This document shows, piece by piece, positions 26,698 to 36,499 of a stretch of 64,000 nucleotides of DNA. Position numbers and translations under genes: made by a program. The notes under the pieces were generated by a model. It did no database searches. It saw only the letters and a program-made list of their open reading frames with translations, and was not told the DNA's origin. How positions within the stretch are numbered: the stretch's first letter is position 1; each line of letters opens with the position of its first letter. Location of the stretch: the NCBI RefSeq assembly GCF_000238395.3, contig NZ_CP011025.1, positions 1,922,001 to 1,986,000 of the forward strand, read 5' to 3'. Source of the DNA: Pseudoalteromonas arctica A 37-1-2 (lineage in GTDB: Bacteria > Pseudomonadota > Gammaproteobacteria > Enterobacterales > Alteromonadaceae).

Positions 26698-29202
26698 ATG
26701 ATTTTTAATTTTTCTTCATCTAAAACGTTAGTGGCCTTAGCTGTTGCCTCAAGTGTCATGCTTGCAGGTTGTAGCGCGACCGCTAACACCTCATCAACAC
26801 AGCAAAGTGCTTTACCAGCAACATCGGTTGCTGCGGTTGTAAACACGTCAGCAGATATCGGCTCACAAAAAATAACGCTAGAACAAGCAATGGCCGATCC
26901 TGATTGGATGGGCAATCAGCCAGAGAGCGCTTATTGGGCTAGCGATTCGGCTACTATTATTTATGCTCAAAAAGAGCAAGGTAATACACTACGCGATTTA
27001 TTTAGCCAATCGGTTACTAGCCAAACAGCAGAGCAGGTAGCACTTAATAAACTTCATACTGTGGGTTCAAATAAAGCTGTTTATTCAAAAAATAAAACAA
27101 TGGCGGCCTACACGTTTAAAGGCAATGTGTTTGTTACAAACCTAAAAACCGGTGAACTTAAACAAATTACAGCGACATCAGCAAGCGAATCTAAACCACA
27201 ATTTTTAAATAATGGCGATTTAGTTTACCGCCAAGGCAATGTGTTTTTTAAAGTTGATTTAAAAACAGGCTTAACGAGCGAGCTTGCTAACTTAAAACTT
27301 GCTGATGAGCCAAAAGGTATTGAAGAGCCAAGCACGTATATTGCTAAAGAGCAGCATAAATTGATTAAATTTGTGGCGCTTCAACAAAAAAATAAAAAAG
27401 ATAAGCAAGCGCGCAGTGAGCAAGTTAATGAACAAAACGATTCAATTGCTAATACGGCTTACTACTTAGGTGACGGTAATAAAGTTGCAGAAGCACAGCT
27501 TTCGCCAAATGGTGATGCGCTGTTAGTCGTTGTACAAAAGCAAACAGATTGGCGCGGTGATGGCGATATTATGCCTAACTACATTACAAATGACGCCACT
27601 ATAGAACCTAAAAAAGCACGCCGCCGAGTAGCCGACGCTAAAGAAGAAACCTCAAAGCTTGTGTACATCAATTTAACTAACAAAGAGCAAACATCACTTA
27701 GCTTTAATACCTTACCGGGCTTTGATGAAGATGTTTTAGCCGCAGTTAAAAAAGAAAACTATGCACGGAAAGGTAAAACATATAAGTCTAAAAAGGCGCC
27801 TCGTGGCATTAACCTTATTATGGACTGGGGTTTTGAGCAAAGCCCAATAGTATGGAACGATGACGGCTCGCAAGTGGCTGTCATGCTTGAAGCATGGGAC
27901 AACAAAGACCGCTGGCTTGCTACCGTTGATTTTAAAAGCAACAAACTTGTGTCGCAACATCGCCTGCATGACGATGCATGGATTGCTTACGCGTTTAACG
28001 ACTTTGGCTGGTTACATAACTCGAACACGCTTTATTACCTATCGGAAGAGTCGGGTTACAGCCAGCTTTATAAAAAACCAATTAACGGTAAAGCAACCGC
28101 GCTTACACAAGGCCAATTTGAGGTTTCTAACTTAACGCTTACCAGCGACGACAGCGCAATTTATTATAAAGCGAATGTTGAGCACCCAGGTCTGTACGAA
28201 ATTTACCGTGTTAACCCACAAACAGGTAATAGCGAGCAAGTTACTGACTTAAATGGCATGACTGATTACACGTTAAGCCCAGATGAAAGCAAGTTACTCC
28301 TTAAGCACTCTACAATTACCATGCCTAATGAGCTTTATGTAGCTGATGCTCAAGCCAATACGAAAGCAACGCGATTAACGCATACTGTGTCGGATGAGTT
28401 TTTAGCTAAAAAGCTAACTGCACCTAAAATTGTTGCTGTGACATCGAGCCATACAGATCAACCAATATACGCAAAAGTGTACTACCCAGCTGATTACGTA
28501 GAAGGTGAAGTAGGTAAAAATCGCAAAGCGGTTATTTTTAATCACGGCGCGGGTTACTTACAAAACTCACATATGGGATTTTCGGTTTATTTTCGTGAAT
28601 TTATGTTCCATTCATTGCTCGCTGATGAAGGTTACATAGTAATGGATATGGATTACCGCGCATCTAAAGGTTACGGCCGTGATTGGCGCACCGCGATTTA
28701 TCGTCAAATGGGCACACCTGAAACACAAGATTTAGCCGATGGCGTTAAATGGATGGTGCAAAATGCCAACGTTGATACCAAAGCGGTCGGTACTTATGGT
28801 GGCTCTTACGGCGGCTTTATGACCTTTATGGCATTGTTTACCGCGCCTGAGTTATTTCAATCGGGTGCGGCACTACGACCTGTTACCGACTGGGCACATT
28901 ACAACACAGGTTATACGGCTAATATATTAAACCATCCTGATGTTGACCCGATTGCATATGAGCGCAGCTCGCCAATTTATTACGCTGAGGGTTTAAACAA
29001 ACGTTTATTAATTAACGCACCCATGGTTGACGATAACGTGTTCTTCCAAGACTCAGTGCGTTTAGTACAGCGCTTAATAGAGCTTGAAAAACAAAACTTT
29101 GAAACAGCTATATTCCCTGTTGAACCACATGGTTTTGTACAGCCTTCAAGTTGGTTAGACGAATACCGCCGTATTCATAAATTATTTAAAGAAACGCTTT
29201 AA
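26698..29202 (+). CDS. S9 family prolyl-oligopeptidase-type peptidase, lipoprotein
   Basis: This 834-residue protein has a lipobox (VMLAGCS, Cys about 22), a beta-propeller region (about 50-560) and a C-terminal alpha/beta hydrolase domain. The catalytic Ser lies in GSYGGFMT, with Asp in APMVDDNVF and His in EPHGFVQ. It would cleave peptides at the cell envelope; DPP4/PREP-type relatives favour proline sites. Its place before a rhombosortase and ggt suggests a peptide-scavenging neighbourhood. The start is ATG 26698, directly behind an inverted repeat and with only GAAG as a ribosome site. Confidence 0.88.
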   Translation: MIFNFSSSKTLVALAVASSVMLAGCSATANTSSTQQSALPATSVAAVVNTSADIGSQKITLEQAMADPDWMGNQPESAYWASDSATIIYAQKEQGNTLRDLFSQSVTSQTAEQVALNKLHTVGSNKAVYSKNKTMAAYTFKGNVFVTNLKTGELKQITATSASESKPQFLNNGDLVYRQGNVFFKVDLKTGLTSELANLKLADEPKGIEEPSTYIAKEQHKLIKFVALQQKNKKDKQARSEQVNEQNDSIANTAYYLGDGNKVAEAQLSPNGDALLVVVQKQTDWRGDGDIMPNYITNDATIEPKKARRRVADAKEETSKLVYINLTNKEQTSLSFNTLPGFDEDVLAAVKKENYARKGKTYKSKKAPRGINLIMDWGFEQSPIVWNDDGSQVAVMLEAWDNKDRWLATVDFKSNKLVSQHRLHDDAWIAYAFNDFGWLHNSNTLYYLSEESGYSQLYKKPINGKATALTQGQFEVSNLTLTSDDSAIYYKANVEHPGLYEIYRVNPQTGNSEQVTDLNGMTDYTLSPDESKLLLKHSTITMPNELYVADAQANTKATRLTHTVSDEFLAKKLTAPKIVAVTSSHTDQPIYAKVYYPADYVEGEVGKNRKAVIFNHGAGYLQNSHMGFSVYFREFMFHSLLADEGYIVMDMDYRASKGYGRDWRTAIYRQMGTPETQDLADGVKWMVQNANVDTKAVGTYGGSYGGFMTFMALFTAPELFQSGAALRPVTDWAHYNTGYTANILNHPDVDPIAYERSSPIYYAEGLNKRLLINAPMVDDNVFFQDSVRLVQRLIELEKQNFETAIFPVEPHGFVQPSSWLDEYRRIHKLFKETL

Positions 29203-29227
29203 TCTTTAATTCTTAAAGTATAAAAAC

Positions 29228-29268
29228 AAAAACGCCGCATTAGTTTAGTTAACTAATGCGGCGTTTTT
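29228..29268. terminator. Strong bidirectional terminator
   Basis: The perfect 18-bp arms AAAAACGCCGCATTAGTT (29228-29245) and its complement (29251-29268) lie between the convergent S9 and rhombosortase genes. Confidence 0.9.
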
Positions 29269-29887
29269 ATTGGGTTGAACAAAATCTAACTTTATTTTTT
29301 CTTTTTAAAGTTTTTTTAAGGAGCTCTATAGCCAGTGGTATGGCAAGCAGAGTCCCGCCAATTACACCAATTAAATGTGCATCAATAGCCACAGTGGAGT
29401 TAATAAGCTTTCCTATATCAGCATTAGGGCCGCTAAATTGCTCAAACGCTATTTTAATCCATACGCCTACAAATAATAAATAACCCGACTTAAGCCCTAC
29501 AGTTATATCTTTAACTGCGCCCCAAATAATTACACCATGCAGTAGAGCACTTAATCCGGTGTAAATATGTATGCTTGGGCAAAACCAGTAAACACCGAGT
29601 CCACACCACAGCGCCAGCGCACTTGTATTAAAAGCGTAGCGAGTAGGTGATGTGTATTCGCCATGTAAAAGCCATATTAATAAAACACCACTGGCATTTA
29701 GTCCCAAATGAGCCCAATTAGCATGAACAAATTGGCTAGAAAAGATTCGCCACAGTTCGCCTTTATCAATTAGGCTTCGGTTAAATTCAAGTAAATTATT
29801 TAAATCAAATGCAGCAAAAATGGTACTAAATAGCAGCAGAATAATAGGCGGTAATATATAACGTGGTTGAATAGGTAAATTAAGCAT
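29267..29887 (-). CDS. rrtA: Rhombosortase-type intramembrane serine protease
   Basis: This 206-residue rhomboid-fold membrane protein has about six helices. The catalytic Ser is in GLSALLHG, and the catalytic His is probably in DAHLIGVIGG. The early segment GELWRIFSSQFVHANWAHLGLNASG is also typical of rhomboids. The size and GxSxxxHG form fit rhombosortases, which cleave proteins with GlyGly-CTERM tails at the cell surface. No protein in this window ends in such a tail, so the substrates lie elsewhere. Its 3' end runs into the shared terminator. Confidence 0.82.
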   Translation of the reverse strand: MLNLPIQPRYILPPIILLLFSTIFAAFDLNNLLEFNRSLIDKGELWRIFSSQFVHANWAHLGLNASGVLLIWLLHGEYTSPTRYAFNTSALALWCGLGVYWFCPSIHIYTGLSALLHGVIIWGAVKDITVGLKSGYLLFVGVWIKIAFEQFSGPNADIGKLINSTVAIDAHLIGVIGGTLLAIPLAIELLKKTLKRKNKVRFCSTQ

Positions 29888-29984
29888 TTTATTATATTTT
29901 TTTAGTCAAAATTTTTGCATATTGTGCCCGTTTAACTTTAAGATGCCAAATACAACTACGTAATTAAGTGTTTTTAGTATTTTT

Positions 29985-31763
29985 ATGCATTTTAAACTTA
30001 ACTCATTATTTGCCATTGGACTGTGCGCAGTATCACTGCCTTCATTTGCACAGCAAGCAACTCAAATTGAAACTCGCGAACCTGAAGCCGCTACTGGATT
30101 AATCCATAAAAAAGTGGTGCAAGGTGATAAATACATGGTTGCTGCGGCAAATCCATATGCCTCAAGAGCCGGTCAACAAATTTTAGCCCAAGGCGGCAGT
30201 GCCGTAGATGCTGCCATTGCTACTCAACTAGTGCTTACTTTAGTTGAACCGCAATCCTCAGGTATTGGCGGTGGTACATTTATGATGTACTACAACAAAG
30301 CAAACAATAAGCTGACTAGTTTTGATGGCCGCGAAACAGCACCTGCAAATGCAGACGAAACGCTGTTTTTAGATAAACACGGTAAAGCCGTTAAATGGAT
30401 TGAAGCTGTAGTAGGCGGACGCTCTGTTGGTGTGCCTGGTATTTTACATGCCTTTGCAAGCGCGCATAAACAATACGGTACATTGCCGTGGGAAGCGCTT
30501 TTTAAACCGGCTATTGAACTTGCAGAGCAAGGCTTTGTAATTTCTCCGCGTTTACATGGCTTATTAGCACGCCAGTTAAACCCAGGCGTATTGAGTATGC
30601 CGATTATTAACGAATACTTTTACCCAAATGGTAAATTAATCGAAGCGGGTAGCGTTAAAAAGAATCAACCACTTGCTGATTTATACAAAGACATTGCAAA
30701 GCAGGGCATTGATGCATTTTACAAAGGCGAAAACGCTAAACAAATGGTTAATGCTGTACAGCACTCTAAAGTTGCCCCTGGTAAATTAAGTGTGCAAGAT
30801 TTAGCAGATTACAAAAGTAAAGAACGTGATGCGGTATGTATACAATACCGTGCTTATAACGTGTGTTCTATGGCGCCACCAAGTAGTGGCGGTGTAGCAG
30901 TACTACAAATGCTTGGCCTACTTGAGCATAAAGATATGAGCGCACTTAAACCAAATGGCGAAAAAGCGATTCATTACTTTAGCCAAGCTTCGCGTATTGC
31001 ATTTGCCGATCGCGATATGTACATGGGCGATCCCGATTTCACTCAAGTACCTACACAAGAGCTTTTAAACAAAGATTACATTGCCTCACGCGCTAAATTA
31101 ATTACCGAAACAGACCAAAAAGCCGTAGCCGGTAATCCAGTAGGGTACTTAAGTTATGCAATGGATGATTCATACGAGTTACCTTCTACTTCGCATGTCT
31201 CTATTGTAGATAGCAAAGGTAATGCAGTTTCGATGACCAGTTCAATTGAAATGGCGTTTGGCTCTACTGTTATGGTTAATGGCTTTATTTTAAATAACCA
31301 ACTAACTGACTTTTCGTTATCGCCACGTAAAAACGGTAAGCTAGTAGCAAACCGTGTAGAGGCTGGTAAACGCCCGCGTAGCTCTATGTCACCGGTAATG
31401 GTATTTAATAAAGATGGCAGCTTACGTTTAATTGTAGGCTCACCTGGTGGTAGTCGTATCATCGATTACGTTGCACAAGTTGTTGTGGGTGTTATTGACT
31501 GGAATTTATCAGCACAAGACGCTATTAACTTACCGCGTACAACAAATCGTAACGATTACACCAGCCTTGAAAAAGGCACAACCATTGAAGCCATTGCGCC
31601 TGCGCTTACTAAACGCGGCCACAATGTACGTATTATTGATTTAAACTCAGGCTTACACGCAGTTGAAGTTAAAAATAATACCTTATATGGTGGCGCTGAT
31701 CCGCGCCGTGAAGGTGTTGCGTTATCTGATTTAACTGATAATAACGCCACTATCAAATTTTAA
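29985..31763 (+). CDS. ggt: Gamma-glutamyltranspeptidase
   Basis: This 592-residue precursor has a signal peptide (SLFAIGLCAVSLPSFA) and an N-terminal large subunit (LVEPQSSGIGGGTFMMYYN and FDGRETAP). The autocatalytic cleavage site lies in PSTSHVSIVD, where the Thr before SHVS matches the catalytic Thr391 of E. coli Ggt. Downstream are the small-subunit motifs RPRSSMSPVM and GSPGGSRII. It cleaves glutathione and gamma-glutamyl peptides in the periplasm. The length is normal. A hairpin at 31776-31805 ends the transcript. Confidence 0.95.
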   Translation: MHFKLNSLFAIGLCAVSLPSFAQQATQIETREPEAATGLIHKKVVQGDKYMVAAANPYASRAGQQILAQGGSAVDAAIATQLVLTLVEPQSSGIGGGTFMMYYNKANNKLTSFDGRETAPANADETLFLDKHGKAVKWIEAVVGGRSVGVPGILHAFASAHKQYGTLPWEALFKPAIELAEQGFVISPRLHGLLARQLNPGVLSMPIINEYFYPNGKLIEAGSVKKNQPLADLYKDIAKQGIDAFYKGENAKQMVNAVQHSKVAPGKLSVQDLADYKSKERDAVCIQYRAYNVCSMAPPSSGGVAVLQMLGLLEHKDMSALKPNGEKAIHYFSQASRIAFADRDMYMGDPDFTQVPTQELLNKDYIASRAKLITETDQKAVAGNPVGYLSYAMDDSYELPSTSHVSIVDSKGNAVSMTSSIEMAFGSTVMVNGFILNNQLTDFSLSPRKNGKLVANRVEAGKRPRSSMSPVMVFNKDGSLRLIVGSPGGSRIIDYVAQVVVGVIDWNLSAQDAINLPRTTNRNDYTSLEKGTTIEAIAPALTKRGHNVRIIDLNSGLHAVEVKNNTLYGGADPRREGVALSDLTDNNATIKF

Positions 31764-31775
31764 ATTATGTATAAT

Positions 31776-31805
31776 ATACATGCGGGCAGTGAAGCCCGCA
31801 TGTAT
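31776..31805 (+). terminator. Terminator after ggt
   Basis: ATACATGCGGGC pairs with GCCCGCATGTAT over 12 bp, followed by TTTTC. Confidence 0.85.
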
Positions 31806-31905
31806 TTTCTCTCAATGGTCTGACTAGCTTAATTGTCGTTGCAATTAAACCTCTAACACTGATAATGACAGATCATAACTTAAGACTCCGTTAAAGCCTG
31901 GAAAT

Positions 31906-33600
31906 ATGACAACTAATACTGATCCTAACTACTTATATATTCATCATTCTGGCCCTGGCCTAATTGAAACACCGCTATTAAATAAAGGCAGCGCCTTTAG
32001 TAAAAAAGAACGCGAAAATTTCAATCTTGCTGGTTTACTTCCTCCTCGCTTTGAAACAATAGAAGAGCAAGTTGAGCGTTGTTATCAGCAGTATTCTAGC
32101 TTTACCGACAACCTTAATAAGCATATTTACTTACGTGCGATTCAAGATAACAACGAAACACTTTACTACCGTTTAGTACGTGACCACCTTGAAGAAATGA
32201 TGCCAATCATTTACACACCGACAGTGGGCGATGCTTGTGAAAAATTCTCAGACATTTACCGCAGCGCACGTGGCTTATTTATTTCGTATGAAGATCGTTA
32301 CCAAATTGACGACATTTTACGCAACGCTACCAAAGGTAAAGTAAAAGTTATTGTTGTAACCGATGGCGAGCGTATTTTAGGCCTAGGCGATCAGGGTATT
32401 GGTGGCATGGGTATTCCAATTGGTAAATTGTCACTTTATACAGCGTGTGGCGGTATAAGCCCAGCATACACATTGCCTGTAATGCTTGATGTGGGTACTA
32501 ATAACGAAAAGCTTTTAAACGATCCTATGTACATGGGTGCACGCCATAAGCGTATTGCTCAAGACGAATACGATGAGTTTTTAGATTTATTCATTAAAGC
32601 GGTTAAACGTCGCTGGCCGAATGTATTACTTCAGTTTGAAGATTTTGCACAGCCAAATGCAATGCCATTACTTAAGCGCTACCGCAATGAAATTTGTAGT
32701 TTTAACGATGACATTCAAGGTACTGCGGCTGTAACGGTCGGTTCTTTACTTGCTGCGTGTCGTGTTAAAAATTCAACCCTAAGCCAACAAAAAGTAGTTT
32801 TTGTGGGTGCAGGTTCTGCTGGTTGTGGTATTGCTGAGCAAATTATTAGCCAAATGGTTTTTGAAGGTATTACAGAAGCTCAAGCGCGTAGCCAAGTATT
32901 TATGGTTGACCGCTTTGGTTTGCTTAGTGAGGGTATGGAAGGCTTACGCGATTTCCAACAAGCACTTGCACAACCACAAGGCTCGTTAAGTGATTGGACT
33001 TACAGCGGTGAATACGCATCACTTCTTGATGTTATGCACTGTGCACAACCAGACATTTTAATTGGTGTTTCAGGCCAACCTGGTTTGTTTACTGAGCAAG
33101 CTATTCGTGCAATGCACGCCGGTTGTGAACAGCCAATTATTTTCCCATTGAGTAATCCATCTAAGCAGGTAGAAGCGCATCCTGCTGATGTGATTAAGTG
33201 GACTGACGGTAAAGCGCTTGTTGCAACAGGTAGCCCGTTTGATCCGGTTGAACACAACGGTGAAATTTTCCCAATCCCACAATGTAACAATAGCTATATT
33301 TTTCCTGGTATTGGTTTAGGGGTTATTGCAGCTAAAGCAACACGCATTACAGATGCTATGTTAAGTGTGTCTAGCGAAATGCTTGCAGAGTCGTCGCCGC
33401 GTGCCAACACAGGTAAAGGTAGTTTATTACCAGCCCTGACTGAAATTGAAACGCTAAGTAAGCGTATTGCATTTGCCATTGCTAAAAAAGCAATCGAGGA
33501 GGGCGTTGCTCTTGAGATTACTGATGATGCGTTATGGGCAGCAATCGACAAAAATTACTGGTTACCAAAATACCGTAACTATAAACGTTGTAGTGTTTAA
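31906..33600 (+). CDS. maeA: NAD-dependent malic enzyme
   Basis: This 564-residue enzyme oxidatively decarboxylates malate to pyruvate. It has [12 protein letters not shown] near residue 106, the NAD-linked-type RGLFISYED, catalytic Lys in [18 protein letters not shown], metal-binding FEDFAQPNA followed by [10 protein letters not shown], and the nucleotide-binding [16 protein letters not shown]. The length of about 565 matches the long (ScfA/MaeA) form and not the MaeB fusion. It is monocistronic with GGA near the ATG and a terminator at 33658-33684. Confidence 0.96.
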   Translation: MTTNTDPNYLYIHHSGPGLIETPLLNKGSAFSKKERENFNLAGLLPPRFETIEEQVERCYQQYSSFTDNLNKHIYLRAIQDNNETLYYRLVRDHLEEMMPIIYTPTVGDACEKFSDIYRSARGLFISYEDRYQIDDILRNATKGKVKVIVVTDGERILGLGDQGIGGMGIPIGKLSLYTACGGISPAYTLPVMLDVGTNNEKLLNDPMYMGARHKRIAQDEYDEFLDLFIKAVKRRWPNVLLQFEDFAQPNAMPLLKRYRNEICSFNDDIQGTAAVTVGSLLAACRVKNSTLSQQKVVFVGAGSAGCGIAEQIISQMVFEGITEAQARSQVFMVDRFGLLSEGMEGLRDFQQALAQPQGSLSDWTYSGEYASLLDVMHCAQPDILIGVSGQPGLFTEQAIRAMHAGCEQPIIFPLSNPSKQVEAHPADVIKWTDGKALVATGSPFDPVEHNGEIFPIPQCNNSYIFPGIGLGVIAAKATRITDAMLSVSSEMLAESSPRANTGKGSLLPALTEIETLSKRIAFAIAKKAIEEGVALEITDDALWAAIDKNYWLPKYRNYKRCSV

Positions 33601-33657
33601 TAACGTTTATACGTAATTTTAAGTAAATGGCGTAATAGCATTAGTGCAACGCTTAAC

Positions 33658-33684
33658 AAAAAACAGGCAATTGCCTGTTTTTTT
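33658..33684 (+). terminator. Terminator after maeA
   Basis: AAAAAACAGGCAA pairs with TTGCCTGTTTTTT, giving a perfect stem with almost no loop and a T tail. Confidence 0.88.
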
Positions 33685-33753
33685 GTGCTTGTTCATATTT
33701 AATTAACCACGTAAGGTCTTTAATAGCATTTACATAATTAAAGGATCGACTTA

Positions 33754-34479
33754 ATGAAAACACTGACTCTTGTTTTAGGTAGTGCACTGGCTTTAAACGT
33801 ACTTAGTTTTGATGCACTTGCGGCAGCGACTCCCGATGCTCCTCATATTTATGTTAAAGGCGAAGCTACTCTTACTACAATGCCAGATTACGTACAGCTT
33901 AGCGTAGGTATTACTGAAGTTGATAAAGACTTAATTGCTGCTAAAAATAAAACCGACTTAACCATCGCTAAAGCAATTAAGCTCGTAAAAGAAATTGGTG
34001 TTAAAGAGGGAGATATAAACGCCGGACAAATTTCAATAAACCGTGATAGCCAATACAACCGCACTACCGGTAATCAAGAATTTAAAGGCTTTAAGGTTTC
34101 TCGTACATTAACTGTAAAACTTAGCGATATAAATAAATACCCTGAGTTACTACAAAGCTTAGTTAACAACGGTATTAACGAAATTAATCAAACGCAATTT
34201 TTAGTAAGTAACTACAACGAGCTGCATAAAAAAGCGCAAAAGTTAGCAATTAAAGACGCACGGGATGCAGCAAAAGAGTTTAGTGAAGATTATGGCGTTG
34301 ATTTAAAAGGATTGTACAGCGCGTCACTAAGTCCACTCAATGTGCAGTCGCAGCCGTACATGCGTGCAGAAAAAGTAATGATGGCTGATAGCGCACCAAG
34401 TAACTATGTACCTGATGCCTACCATGCTGGAGAGATTAAAGTAACAGCGTCAAGCTATGCTGTGTACTACATAGATTAA
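33754..34479 (+). CDS. SIMPL domain (DUF541) periplasmic protein
   Basis: This 241-residue protein has a signal peptide (about 1-23, ending DALAAA). A SIMPL/DUF541 domain follows, with the N-terminal PHIYVKGEATLTTMPDYVQLSVGI and a middle segment GFKVSRTLTVKL; the C terminus ends in KVTASSYAVYYID. Family members are linked to oxidative stress or outer-membrane phenotypes without a defined activity. AAAGGA precedes the ATG. The partial MITE copy begins about 15 bp past its stop, so its terminator, if any, may have been displaced. Confidence 0.85.
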   Translation: MKTLTLVLGSALALNVLSFDALAAATPDAPHIYVKGEATLTTMPDYVQLSVGITEVDKDLIAAKNKTDLTIAKAIKLVKEIGVKEGDINAGQISINRDSQYNRTTGNQEFKGFKVSRTLTVKLSDINKYPELLQSLVNNGINEINQTQFLVSNYNELHKKAQKLAIKDARDAAKEFSEDYGVDLKGLYSASLSPLNVQSQPYMRAEKVMMADSAPSNYVPDAYHAGEIKVTASSYAVYYID

Positions 34480-34493
34480 AATATAGGTTCTTC

Positions 34494-34615
34494 CTAGGGA
34501 CGATTAACTCTATGTTGCTCGGTTTTTACTTAGCCCACTAGGTTACAAACCTCGCGCCGCGATTTAATCGCCCCTAGATTGAACAAATTTCAATCCAAAT
34601 AATTCAACACGCCCT
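34494..34615 (-). mobile_element. Partial copy of the MITE: 84-bp hairpin plus one terminal repeat
   Basis: Read on the minus strand, this is colinear with 21366-21487 without gaps: a 38-bp end (10 mismatches by my count) and then the 84-bp hairpin (34494-34577). The left arm has 2 changes, the interior 1 and the right arm 3. The right half of copy 1, with the second terminal repeat, is missing. The terminal AGGG overlaps the CTA that is the stop of the DUF2254 gene, so the insertion defines that gene's end. Confidence 0.8.
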
Positions 34616-35960
34616 AGTGGTGCTCAAATCGTGCCACCAACTTCTCACCTTGCTCTTGGCTAATACGCGCTATTGAGTTGAGCATATTAGTCACTTCGCG
34701 TCTGTCGTATTCATTAGTTACATGTTCATTTATGTCATCAACAATCGCATTTAAATAATTAAATAAACTGTTGCGTGCATCGGTATCTTTATGGGCAACA
34801 AACAAAATATTTTTAAATGCCTCAAGCACGTTTGTCATTACGTATGCATCGCCTTTGGCGTAATTACGCAGCGGTGTAAAGTTGTCGTGTAATAACTCAT
34901 CAAAGCTTGTTTCATGAAGGTATAACAATGGGGCATTATCACTGTGCTTAAACGAGTAGTTAATATCGTTAATTGACAGCCTTTGGATAAGTAAAATACT
35001 CAGCATATCAATTGATTTAACCGCAGTACCTGGATCGTTTATGCCCGGGCTCATTGCCTTAACTGCAATTTCTGATATTTGCGTTAACCCATAACGGTAA
35101 TGATCGCTGATGTACTCTTCTATATAAAAAATAAAGCAGTCGAGAATTTTATTTATCAACTCTTCATCGTTTGCTATATCTTTATTACATTTTAAAAACG
35201 GATAGCCTTTAACTGTAAAATAGCCTTGGTTAACAGAGATATACACCTTTATATCTTGCTCTGCCAAAATGGCACACAGCTTATCGGTATGTACGCCTTT
35301 ATAATATCCCTCTGTTTTACTGCTTACCGAATGCCACTTGCTAAAGTCTGGAAAGTCTTCAACTGGGTTCTCTTGCTGTCTTTGTATTATTGTTTTAATT
35401 TCGTTTTTAGTTTGGCTAAACAAGCCATTTAATACGTTATCAACCTGAATGGCACGAGAGATTGAATGTATAAAAAATACAAACAAACCTAATGAAATCA
35501 AACCAAAAATAAGTGCAAACAACACACCAATTGAAGGAATAGCCGTACTGCCACCTTCAAGTTTATTAATATTTATAAGCATAATAATTGAGTAAATTAT
35601 GCTGCCTAAATAAAATCCCAAAACCATTTGGTGTGATTTACGCGTAATAAGCCCAGGCACTACGCGGGGCGATAAACTCGCACTGGCCGAATTTAAAACC
35701 ACCATTACCATCGAAAAACTAAACACGGTAAGCGAAATAATACTACCCGCTAAAGTGCTTAAAATAGTACGCGCGTTTTCGGCGCTATCAACAAGTACAA
35801 CCGATATAAACGATTTTAGCTGCTCAATAGGGGCTAAATATTCAACCGACATAGTTATAATGGCAAATACTAAAAAGCCCACTGAAAGCATAGAAGGGTA
35901 AAAGCCAATACTGTTAATCATTTCACGGTAACTGTCGGCTACTTTGCGAGGTACAAACAT
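34614..35960 (-). CDS. DUF2254 family inner-membrane protein
   Basis: This 448-residue protein has four helices in its first third (about 18-45, 65-95, 108-130, 140-168), including LAGSIISLTVFSFSMVMVVL and SASLSPRVV, followed by a soluble C-terminal region. This matches DUF2254, whose function is unknown. The start ATG 35960 has GGA nearby. The stop codon (34614-34616) is formed by the end of the partial MITE. The last residues ARFEHH may therefore be a shortened or altered C terminus compared with relatives lacking the insertion. Confidence 0.8.
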   Translation of the reverse strand: MFVPRKVADSYREMINSIGFYPSMLSVGFLVFAIITMSVEYLAPIEQLKSFISVVLVDSAENARTILSTLAGSIISLTVFSFSMVMVVLNSASASLSPRVVPGLITRKSHQMVLGFYLGSIIYSIIMLININKLEGGSTAIPSIGVLFALIFGLISLGLFVFFIHSISRAIQVDNVLNGLFSQTKNEIKTIIQRQQENPVEDFPDFSKWHSVSSKTEGYYKGVHTDKLCAILAEQDIKVYISVNQGYFTVKGYPFLKCNKDIANDEELINKILDCFIFYIEEYISDHYRYGLTQISEIAVKAMSPGINDPGTAVKSIDMLSILLIQRLSINDINYSFKHSDNAPLLYLHETSFDELLHDNFTPLRNYAKGDAYVMTNVLEAFKNILFVAHKDTDARNSLFNYLNAIVDDINEHVTNEYDRREVTNMLNSIARISQEQGEKLVARFEHH

Positions 35961-36113
35961 AAAATCCTTATGTATTTTTCTACTTACTTAATACCCTTAG
36001 CTTAGCATAGGCATTTATTAAACTTCTGATAATGCTGCTCAAATTTATATGTTATTATCACGCCCACAATAATAAAGCGCATGCTTATGCGATAAAAATA
36101 ACAGGAAAACGCC

Positions 36114-36485
36114 GTGATCATTTCAACTTATGCTGCATTACTTGCATTCTTTTACATTTATTTGAGCTTTAACGTAATAAAAGTGCGCCGCGCGGAGCAG
36201 ATATCACTTGGTGATAATGGTAACGCAACGCTACAACGTGCTGTGCGTGCCCACGCTAACTTTATGGAGTACGTGCCAATTGCTTTGATTTTGCTTTTTT
36301 TAGCAGAGTACCAAGGGCTTGCTAGCCATTACTGTCATATATTAGGTGGTGCGTTATTAATAGGCCGTGTGTTTCAAAATTTAGGCATAGTAGAAAAAAG
36401 CCTGAAATATCGCCAAATTGGTACCATTACTACATTTTTAGTGATTATTGTTAGCGCCTTTGTATTGCTAGTGACACGCGGATAA
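36114..36485 (+). CDS. MAPEG family membrane protein
   Basis: This 123-residue protein has four predicted helices and the family text LQRAVRAHANFMEYVPIALILLFLAEYQG, where the RAxxNxxE pattern marks MAPEG proteins. Eukaryotic relatives use glutathione; bacterial ones are little known. The start is GTG 36114 with AGGA upstream. The sulfotransferase-like gene follows 14 bp later and is probably cotranscribed. Confidence 0.85.
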   Translation: MIISTYAALLAFFYIYLSFNVIKVRRAEQISLGDNGNATLQRAVRAHANFMEYVPIALILLFLAEYQGLASHYCHILGGALLIGRVFQNLGIVEKSLKYRQIGTITTFLVIIVSAFVLLVTRG

Positions 36486-36499
36486 TTAAAGAAAAGTTA

